Shown in pieces: positions 59,601 through 64,000 of a stretch of DNA of 64,000 bases. This DNA is from Incurvaria masculella (lineage: Eukaryota > Arthropoda > Insecta > Lepidoptera > Incurvariidae). The DNA lies in NCBI GenBank assembly GCA_946894095.1, contig OX335644.1, positions 10,273,595 through 10,337,594 of the forward strand, written 5' to 3'. The position numbers were made by a program, and so were the translations under genes. The notes under the pieces were generated by a model that made no database searches, had not been told where the DNA came from, and saw nothing but the letters and a program-made list of their open reading frames with translations. Within the stretch, counting starts at the first letter, position 1; each line of letters starts with the position of its first letter.

Positions 59601-62600
59601 ACTTGAACTTCTCTCTACAAAACCATTTCAACAATTTAGTGATAATCGTATTCTCTGCCAGATAATATTGTTTCGACAAAAAATAATAATTCAAAGCAAA
59701 GGAGATAGCAATGTTTATAAAGACGAGAAAATCATAACTTGTTTCTGGTGTCGAGTTAGATCGCACATAGTGGGCCACACAGTCAAACCATCACATCACC
59801 CCCGCGCGTGAACCTGCTGCTCCCGAAATTCGCCAAGTCAGTTCACGCAGTGTTAGTCGACACCAACGAGAGGTTTTTTCTCGTTGGTCTACACCACTGA
59901 AGAGAATGGAAGGATAATTGGCATGCGCTCGATATCGCGTCTCCTCCGCATGGTCAAAGTGACCATATAATTGCATGAGAATCCGGCGGCGCGTCGTATT
60001 CCACACAGTCAAAACCTTGCCACCGCGCGCGAATGTGCTCTAGAAATGCGTTCGCCAAGACAGTTCCCACCCACACATTATCCAGTACGTCTACGACTAT
60101 GTTTGCGTGTGGCGGCATGTACGAATAAGTTGGTTTGGTCGTTTTTGAAAATTGGAGATAGCGGGTCTAGGGTCTGGGGTTGGCGCGCTAGATGACATAT
60201 CTCCTCCCTTTTTATCTATGGTCAACACCAACCCTCCAAAACGTCTCTTACTATGTTTGCGTGTGAATTGTACATTGTTGGGTTGGTAGTTTTACAAAAT
60301 TTGATACAGTGGGTCTCGATGTAGGCGCGCTTGGTGGTACATCTCATTCCTTCTTGGACCTGAGATGGTACCATTATAAATGAAATAAACCGTATGGTAC
60401 ACTAAACAAAAATATTTTTCTTCCGAAATTCCGTGTTGATACAAGCATTTGCCATGGACAAACTACGGCTGCAAACGTTAAGCAAAATAATGCGCTACGC
60501 TACATATGTATAAATAAGCGCTTATGAAATTCATTGAAGTTGCAAAAGCAATCGTTCCGAAAACAGGAGGCCAATTCTTGCGTTATTTAGTGTACATGCG
60601 GAATACACAAACCTGAATGCTCAGTGATTCAGTAAATAATTTCCGACCCATTCCGGTGCATTTACGTGTATCACTTATGAAAATCTATTTTGTGTCGCAA
60701 CAATCGATTACCTGAATACCAAAGTAATATCAAAGTGAATAATTCCTCTTCTGAGTACTCCCCTTACTTAACCACTTAAAATTACCGCTTTAAAGCGATT
60801 GTTAAAGTGGTTTTCTGGACGCAAATATTCCAGGCACGGTATTTCAATGATTCAACTTCCGTCGAAACATTCACTTTAAAAAAGGCTATAAAATTCCTGA
60901 TTCCTGAGAACGGAATTCCAAGAATAAGCCTACCGATTGCCATGCTTCGCATTGCTGTGCAGCGGAGCGCTCGCGCCAGGTCACGCAACACCGACGCGCG
61001 ACGCGACGACGCGGGGACGTCCGCGATAAGCTACAGCAGCCATCAATGTCAGCGGTCAAGGTTAGCATCCGCCATCTCTGCCATCGCCACCTGTGGTAGT
61101 CACGGAACCTACCAAGGGGTGGTGACATCTCTGCGCACGACCACCAAGTCAGGCCATGACACTGTCTACAATTTCTTGGAGCGATTCGGCGTCTTTTTGA
61201 AGTGTCGTAGATTTGGTCTCGATTCTGCTTTAGACTTTAAATGTTTAGGATACCATAAACGTAAAGATTTGTTTAAATTTGTTCAAAATTCACTACCATA
61301 ATAAAAGTCTTACCAGTTTTATGTAGGTTTTCCTAGAATTCTAAAATAATCTTAGTGCAGTTAGAAATATTACATTCGAAAATATTGAAGTGAAATAAAT
61401 AAAATCCAGCGTTTTTAATTCAACTCCATGAAGGGAGTTCAAAAGTAAGGTCCAGGCCTGATGAAAATGGGGTTTACTAAGGATATAAAATATGTACACT
61501 AACTTTAATGTTAGGGATCCATATCCAGTGACGTTATCAAAATGAGCGAATATCAGCCGATCGGAAATCAACATAATACTAGGGCGTTACCATAGTAAGT
61601 AAACTCGCCAGTTGAATACAGTTTCTCCTGTGTATCACGTTACGGATTGGTAAGAAATATTGTTATTCCAGTGACAGTACGATGATTTTAATAATGTCGG
61701 ACAGCAGCTCATATACATAGAAGCGATAGGGAACCATCGACGCATGGTTGTCTACAACTCGGAAACACCTTCTTAGCTACATAGTATCAAGGATGACAAA
61801 CGCAAAGGCAAAATAACTACGATTTCAAAAATGGCAACAAAAATTGCTTCGTCGTTGTATTGCGTCCGCACTCAATGATGAAAGAAAGAAAGAAAATACA
61901 TTTATTCAACAATTTTATAAACTACATAATTGATGATATTCTGACATTTTTATTTTTAGGGTTTAGCCGAAAGAACTCACAAAAAGGGACCTATATAAGA
62001 TCCCTTTTGTGTCTGTCTGTTTCGGACATCAAACATTGGTTGAACGTTGCATTGGAAAACGATAAAAATTTGTTTGCAATGTCTCTAATGAAGCTCTTGC
62101 TTCACAAAAATTTATAAAAAAAAGAAAACGTAAAAATATACTGGTTGGTTTCTAATAAATCAGTTTTTACCAATTAGTGTTTTTTAAGAGATTACTTTAT
62201 TCATCACGTTACCATCACGGGTTGGTACAATCGCATTGAAAAAAATTTAGTTGCAGCATTAAAAGTTGTCCCTGTTTTCCACCCAGTTCATTATAGCGCT
62301 CGTAAAAGGAAGGTCCTGCATATTTCCTAACTCCTTCAGGAATGCGGTGGGTTGGGCTAACATCACGACCCCGGCTGTAAGTATTATTAGCCATCCATAT
62401 TTAGATACATAATTTTTTTTTTCAAAATCGGTCCACTATTGACGGCGAAATCGGTAAACGGACATACAAATACATAAACCCGAACCTAGAACCTCCTCCT
62501 TTTGTAAAGTCGGTAAAAAGAAAAATACATACATACACACAAAGGTTATATATACAAGGCTACGCTTCTTTCATTACTCGCTCGATCAAATTATTTTCAC

Positions 62601-62678
62601 GAAACCATTTTACTCACTTGTCTTAGGAACATCTTCTATTTGTTTATCAATCGACTGGATTCCGAGGTCGGCCACCAT
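29638..62678 (-). CDS. Gene C: SLC17-family MFS transporter paralogue with tandemly amplified exons, 11 exon positions, 560 aa with one exon-7 copy
   Basis: Exons in transcript order: 62618-62678, 55509-55645, 54747-54926, 43473-43611, 42398-42618, 41241-41390, 38067-38199 (copy 1 of 11), 35188-35312, 32527-32646, 30643-30781, 29638-29915 (TGA). Sum 1683 nt, in frame, all GT..AG. Intron phases equal gene A; exon 5 carries one extra codon. Hallmarks: RVNMSVGIVSMTD, SVILSSFFWGYLVLQVPGG, RVLQGLTQGVLLPCVH, HCGQNWGFWTLLTEMPSYM, HWGPAVALLGLSYSPAG. More diverged than A and B (TM2-3 has GELARRFGGKRLVLGCIG). The C-terminal exon adds about 92 residues rich in Ser, Pro and Thr, absent from A and B, probably cytosolic. 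Exons 2, 5 and 7 have extra local copies, annotated separately. A LINE lies antisense in intron 3. A possible AATAAA signal (minus strand) is at 29627-29632. Read-through of the exon-7 array would add 50 residues per copy. Confidence 0.85.
31671..31705 (-). pseudogene. Possible short fragment of gene C exon 9
   Basis: The plus-strand stretch starting tccgacgaagagcgg matches the end of exon 9 (tccgacggcgagcgg at about 32552) over some 30 bases with about four mismatches. It lies in intron 9, 0.85 kb downstream. The match is short and could be chance. Confidence 0.3.
32960..33440 (-). repeat. Unclassified repeat, arm 2 of an inverted pair
   Basis: Minus-strand reading YSSKDEQLDVLAKYFGYANI, then PAHVREASLDMQSATAATVD, probably a retroelement fragment. 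Inverted relative to 27580-28040; in the intron between exons 8 and 9 of gene C, so the pair brackets exons 9-11. Confidence 0.55.
34430..35545 (+). mobile_element. Two partial SINE-like copies
   Basis: 34430-34560 (CCGAATTGGGACCACCGCAT, GAAACGGCAATGAAAATTG) and 35460-35545 (GGAAAATTGTCCGTGTTTTT, CATTTAGTTCACTGTAG). They lie on either side of exon 8 of gene C. Confidence 0.4.
36567..36699 (-). pseudogene. Copy 11 of exon 7: nonsense-mutated terminal copy
   Basis: The copy furthest downstream in the transcript. The conserved RRRWLS reads RRR-stop: the Trp codon TGG is TGA (36607-36609). Further changes occur in the LSNTVG region. Its downstream donor GTAATTATACGC is the only one not followed by another copy, so it keeps the ancestral intron junction. 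Confidence 0.85.
36867..36999 (-). other. Copy 9 of exon 7 with destroyed splice donor
   Basis: The first base after the exon is C instead of G: on the plus strand aattagcgac at 36861-36870 where every other copy has aattaccgac. The GT donor therefore becomes CT and the read-through residue changes from Gly to Ala. The coding frame stays open. This copy cannot use its own donor but can still be part of a read-through exon. Confidence 0.85.
39170..39512 (-). mobile_element. SINE-like copy in intron 6 of gene C
   Basis: One of the most complete copies of the family: GTGCCATGCCACGACCG, CTACATTGAACTGAATGC, TGGTACCAACCCGGGAGGG, CTAATCCAACTCAGAAAGAG, and a reversed B-box-like GGGATTTGAACCC at the right end. 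Confidence 0.5.
41981..42368 (-). pseudogene. Two pseudo-copies of gene C exon 5
   Basis: Copy ii (about 42175-42368) lies 223 bp from the functional exon 5 (42398-42618). It lacks the first part of the exon and the acceptor, being joined directly to the 28 bp of intron that follow the functional donor. It has a TAG (42334-42336) in place of the Trp codon of SRWGW, and keeps a GTGAGC donor. Copy iii (about 41981-42147) is far more decayed but still aligns over the GWPSIF and HVGG ends. The repeat unit is the 3' part of the exon plus the start of the next intron. Confidence 0.8.
43815..44250 (+). mobile_element. SINE-like copy in intron 3 of gene C
   Basis: Plus orientation: GTTGGATAAGTTGGAATGTG, GGCCCGGGTTGGCACCATCG, CAAGGTAGCCGTGCTCATA, then GCGTGGTATTAGCTATCCAT. 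Begins about 200 bp upstream of exon 4. Confidence 0.5.
44925..45070. promoter_or_regulatory. GC-rich block with an X-box-like palindrome
   Basis: GTTGCTAAGGTAAC (44986-44999) fits the RFX X-box consensus GTTRCY-NN-RGYAAC. The surrounding 140 bp is strongly GC-rich in an AT-rich intron of gene C. It may be a regulatory element or part of an unrecognised mobile element. Confidence 0.3.
45186..45735. mobile_element. Unclassified interspersed repeat, copy 2 (uninterrupted)
   Basis: The best full copy of the family at 17620-18492. It contains a minus-strand reading VVVRALQSNVFSTGSLDRSN, then SSLLRGHITLLGGKK (45384-45596), whose function I do not recognise. Its right end, GTCCTCTGTGGCT, is shared with copy 3. 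Confidence 0.55.
46491..46984 (+). pseudogene. LINE ORF1, C-terminal FP25K-like domain retained, N-terminal part broken
   Basis: From about 46570 the frame reads RPRPIVARFTRRAVKGEGL, then ARVRRGLSSADI, VFVNENLTYGNRQLF and AWTRDGRILVRR, followed by an Ala/Pro-rich tail. This is the C-terminal domain typical of insect LINE ORF1 proteins, related to baculovirus FP protein. Upstream, a possible original start (MGKDKERLLLPSRDY) at 46259 runs into a stop after 15 codons. A coiled-coil-like stretch at about 46420-46484 is in another frame, so the N-terminal half has suffered deletions or frameshifts. ORF1 normally binds RNA; this copy is probably non-functional. Confidence 0.65.
47267..50287 (+). 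CDS. LINE ORF2: apurinic-type endonuclease plus reverse transcriptase, 1006 aa, intact
   Basis: The protein nicks target DNA and reverse-transcribes the element RNA at the nick. N-terminal exonuclease/endonuclease/phosphatase domain, about aa 25-270: HLNIRS near aa 35, GGGIIIL, LYRPP, GDIN at aa 188-191, SCLDHVF, and the catalytic SDH ending at aa 261-262. Reverse transcriptase, about aa 510-800: RPIYKKGSHSDCRNYRPVSI, YGFQAKKST, LIDYSRAFD at aa 628-636 (catalytic Asp 630), GVAQGSCLGP, and FADD at aa 717-720. A C-terminal region follows without RNase H. No internal stop or frameshift, so the enzyme may be functional. The start is the first ATG in frame, 282 bp after the ORF1 stop. Confidence 0.9.
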   Translation: MDDIEPDCLNEIVDCIDSWTDTLTITDNGHLTIIHLNIRSIRRNFKELAMTLQNSLPTISMIILSEVNIRQDEVDFFNIDGFPNKYHHLRASGRGGGIIILTKEELPCVACVPCEFSASCETLELKFSRRGSGGWVGRAPARALAAAEDTVTVLALYRPPSKSRPVFLAELEAYLARSERNKRLVIVGDINIDLKATNKNEANIADYEDLLSSFGFDACIQDYTREEIVNGKLVKSCLDHVFVRCPNCELSSVIARVKISDHYIIGVCLIDRSAPIPDSLGSDSQVRITNYKLLQRKLPMYDWKALALQYDEPEQLCRMLVGVFKNIQLSCEKTVPPRSAGGRETKKWVTPVLLELIGEKDRLFRRWKSCPRCSRHKLAYNRIKNRLARETCAARNVYYLDKFSQAQGNLKEVWRIINEILGNSKRSLDDNIVRYMKGPPTHIANSFANTFQNEVTKVIHTCDIQTITPNNIITRENLIFPSCTPAIINKIICSLKNNKAAGEDNVRPADLKVISEDVSTVISKIINKAIECGKYPNILKTAIIRPIYKKGSHSDCRNYRPVSILSTINKVFEKYLVSHLTGFLNTYKVISPCQYGFQAKKSTSDLLSKFSDQVNTALNERKHVVMVLIDYSRAFDTLNHDKLVQALERSGVRGRALALLASYLHDRPSRVKIKGAISDEIKMETGVAQGSCLGPIEYLIYCNDMVQVVRKCLIYQFADDTIIVSIDEDLSEAVKRLAIDFDNVVRWSHDNGLGLNSQKTKVMHIRSPYLSFGSEVAVEVKAHSNACLHVSGPCAGAAAGCRLLEVVEQHKYLGLIVDSHFSWKIHVDHICTKLRLCLKKIYALKYKLPPKLLLVAYRSLVEPIIMYGVSVWALTFDSYLDRVHGLQFRILKIMAPSSERSRARECHEHLFKYFKVLPAKAMCAQKIILCNYADESRKIPISHDYPTRLKLDLQLQIPTTLNYFGKRTLNYVVPRLFNSLNPGLKKKDLSISKLKMEIKELLINGL
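50405..50790 (+). mobile_element. BEL/Pao-type LTR retrotransposon remnant (LTR end and gag fragment)
   Basis: 50405-50555 matches the reverse complement of the window end (63868-64000), as expected for an LTR or leader. It is followed at about 50595-50780 by the broken reading ITFDGELKNWPTFFECYIKQ and PPYADNYMLIYSTLVDKYQD, which resembles the BEL/Pao gag segments F-DG--KNWP-F and AD-Y---W--L-DRY. Directly after the poly(A) of the LINE. Confidence 0.55.
50778..50938. mobile_element. Unclassified interspersed repeat, copy 3 (right end only)
   Basis: ACCTGTGAGTGTTTTCCAAC through GTCCTCTGTGGCT, matching copies at 18355-18492 and 45580-45735. Confidence 0.55.
52629..52822. mobile_element. Foldback element with about 64-bp inverted repeats
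   Basis: The left arm starts CACATAATGTTTTGAAAAC and includes GCCGTGCCTGGCCGACATG. The right arm is its inverse with a few mismatches and ends TTTCAAAAGATTATGTG. The centre contains CCAACGACGGAAGCATCGTC. No coding capacity. In intron 3 of gene C. Confidence 0.6.
53282..53633. mobile_element. MITE-like element with internal hairpin
   Basis: Ends GTCGCCAGATATT and AATATCTGGCGAC are exact inverse complements. An internal hairpin at 53513-53553 pairs TCGCGAGCTTAGATGAAAA with TTTTCATCTAAGGTCGCGA. No ORF. Confidence 0.45.
53915..54150 (-). mobile_element. SINE-like copy in intron 3 of gene C
   Basis: CCAACCCAGGCGGGCTTAACC, AACTCAGAAAGAGAAAG and TCTATGAACGGGACGGAG match the family; the tRNA-like end is degraded. 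Confidence 0.45.
54350..54652 (+). repeat. Dispersed direct repeat, copy 1
   Basis: Shares ATGAGACAACTTTTCGAATCG, GGTGACCCACTGAT and TGTATGAAACAATGTTGGTC with 58170-58545. Adjacent to exon 3 of gene C. Confidence 0.5.
55663..56300 (-). pseudogene. Tandem pseudo-copies of gene C exon 2 (four copies, 154-bp period)
   Basis: Upstream of the functional exon 2 (55509-55645), copies end at 55799, 55953 and 56107, exactly 154 bp apart, and a more diverged one spans about 56125-56300. They retain the acceptor region (TTTTTGCAG or a TAG variant before AGAGTAGC) and the TM1 coding sequence. The three inner copies are nearly identical to each other. Relative to exon 2 they carry a 2-nt deletion in the Leu-Leu-Phe stretch, causing a frameshift and an early stop, and the 3' GTAAGT donor is lost. 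The outermost copy still reads LLLLLAILLGYSMRLTMSIGI in one frame, so it may be the oldest. Boundaries of individual copies are accurate to a few bases. Confidence 0.82.
57905..58165 (+). mobile_element. tRNA-like SINE head in intron 1 of gene C
   Basis: AGAATTCGTTTAGTGGTAACG resembles an A box and CTATCGGATCGATATT a degenerate B box about 40 bp later. This spacing is right for a tRNA-derived SINE, but the sequence does not fold as a functional tRNA. Confidence 0.4.
58170..58545 (+). repeat. Dispersed direct repeat, copy 2
   Basis: Second copy of the repeat at 54350-54652, located in intron 1 of gene C, directly after a tRNA-like SINE head at about 57915. Confidence 0.5.
60780..61305. other. 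GC-richer stretch with overlapping open frames, unrecognised
   Basis: Open frames on both strands (164 codons on plus from 60807; 69-80 codons on minus). Composition differs from the flanking intron 1 of gene C. The peptides carry no motif I recognise, so coding is not supported. Possibly a retroelement or captured fragment. Confidence 0.25.
61868..62120 (-). mobile_element. LINE-like 3' tail with (GAAA)n
   Basis: GATGAAAGAAAGAAAGAAAAT followed by ACATTTATTCAACAATTTT, reversed retroelement tail style. Body not classified. Confidence 0.35.
62205..62400 (+). mobile_element. SINE-like copy near exon 1 of gene C
   Basis: CACGGGTTGGTACAATCGCAT, CACCCAGTTCATTATAGC, TTCAGGAATGCGGTGGGTTG and GTATTATTAGCCATCCATA match the family. 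Followed at about 62425-62530 by CTAGAACCTCCTCCTTTTG, TAAAGTCGGTAAAAAG, a reversed LINE tail type. Confidence 0.5.
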
Positions 62679-63867
62679 CGCTCCTTGTTTCTTGTCACAC
62701 CAATATCACTCGCAATCACTTGTGTCACTCGACGTGTCGATAATTCCACTGTTTAAATTTTCAACGTTTCTCGGAGTATATCAACCTTGTACAAGAGACT
62801 GACAGCTGAAGATAATAATGCTTAGTAGGATCTATCAGGTTTGTAACACGAGCTAAATCATTTGGTTATAGCATCATTGGAGCATTATAAAACCTCGTAG
62901 TTGTGTTAATATATTTACAGTAGCAGGGGAAAATGCCCATCGAAATATGAATTAAAGAGCATTTAAATTAACTTTAAAGTCATCGCCACAAAAAATCACT
63001 GACCACTAACAATCTTATTATTAATTAAATATATCGTATTGTTAGCGGCTGGCTAGCTAGCTAGCGATTGACTAGTTAACTGACTGCGCATTAAGTATTA
63101 ACTGAGGAAGCATGCAGTTTTCAGACTGGCGTCGGCTGTGCTGCAGAGCTAGTGGCATCATAGATTATGTAAGTTAATTATTGCATCCATTAACCTAATC
63201 TATGTTAGAATGAATCCATTGTTGCGTGCTTAGTATTGTTATTTATCAATTCACTATGTTAGTTGATTGGTTATTGTATACATTAAATTAGTATGTATTT
63301 AATTTAATTGACATTTATTGTACCAAATTTTATCCTCATCTCAACCTGAAACGTCAAGCTTGCGATTTATGTACGACCTTGAGGAATAACAAACCTAAAA
63401 TGAAACCGACTAAATAAGATACGTAAGCTATCCTATATTATGTTCTATAGCCTCTATCACGGATAGTTCTTATTCGTTCATATCCCTCTATTAGTTGTAC
63501 ACACACTCTTTGGATTAAACTTTTTTACATCCCTAAAGAGATTATTTTTATGGAACTGGAATTGGATGGCTACTGCCTTGATATTAATGCAACCACACAA
63601 GAGTATATTTCAAGGAATGTGATATGCATGTATGTATAATCGACCGTGAAGCAAGGGCACATTAATTGAAGAAAGAGCCCAGTAAAAAGAACTACTTTAC
63701 GAATATACTGCAAGGCAAAACATACCATTCGCGGGTATTGCGTCTACCAATTTTGCCACCGGATGTATACTCATAATTTGGCATTCTCCTTCAGTCCCTT
63801 ATTCTGTAATGAATGCCTCTTACTAGCACAGTTTTTAAGATTTTACCTACATAGATTTCCAGTTCCA
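62679..63867. other. 5' flank of gene C
   Basis: Presumed 5' UTR and promoter of gene C on the minus strand. A TCAGT initiator-like motif lies at about 62800. Otherwise AT-rich with no recognised element. Confidence 0.3.
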
Positions 63868-64000
63868 GTTTCAGTGCCACAATGTGGCGTTTATTTCATG
63901 AACACACATTTTACATTTTTTTATAGTATATTGTACGCGCGAAACCCAAAGGTTTGTCGGCGCGTGACAACCTATTTTCGTGTGCTAGCATTTAAAACTT
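63868..64000 (-). mobile_element. LTR-like fragment running off the window end
   Basis: Reverse complement of 50405-50555 (GCCACAATGTGGCGTTTATT, GTACGCGCGAAACCC, TTTTCGTGTGCTAGCATTTA). Probably the end of a BEL/Pao-type LTR. Confidence 0.5.

Overview
The window is eukaryotic and most likely lepidopteran (moth or butterfly). The evidence is AT-rich introns with consensus GT..AG splice sites, a perfect (TTAGG)8 tract (the insect telomeric pentamer), Helitron termini of the lepidopteran type, several LINE 3' tails, tRNA-derived SINE-like repeats, and a LINE whose ORF1 has an FP25K-like C-terminal domain. No rRNA or convincing tRNA gene is present.

The window holds three complete paralogous genes of the SLC17 branch of the major facilitator superfamily (proteins usually named 'putative inorganic phosphate cotransporter' or sialin-like). 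Gene A (+, 631..10914) has 11 exons and encodes 475 aa. Gene B (-, 24543..12761) has 10 exons and encodes 464 aa. Gene C (-, 62678..29638) has 11 exons and encodes 560 aa when one copy of exon 7 is used. All three assemble in frame with the same intron phases (1,0,0,1,0,0,1,0,0,1 for A and C). Exons 3, 4, 6, 7, 8 and 9 have identical lengths in all three (180, 139, 150, 133, 125 and 120 nt). A and B converge tail to tail; B and C lie in tandem on the minus strand.

The standout feature is gene C. Exon 7 (transmembrane helix 8) exists as an array of 11 copies with an exact 150-bp period (36567..38199). The 133-nt exon copies are separated by 17-bp spacers that themselves begin GT and end AG. 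The array stays open in frame for ten copies and ends in a TGA in copy 11. In the same gene exon 2 is present five times (154-bp period; four copies are broken) and exon 5 about three times (223-bp period; two are broken). Genes A and B show none of this.

The rest is intron and intergenic DNA rich in mobile elements. These include a LINE with an intact 1006-aa endonuclease/reverse-transcriptase ORF inserted antisense in intron 3 of gene C (about 46.06-50.40 kb). There are two well-delimited Helitrons (6368..7217 and 11866..12734; the second ends 26 bp beyond the stop codon of gene B). BEL/Pao remnants, decayed LINE fragments, an inverted repeat pair around the 3' exons of gene C, foldback and MITE-like elements, and a dispersed SINE-like family are also present.
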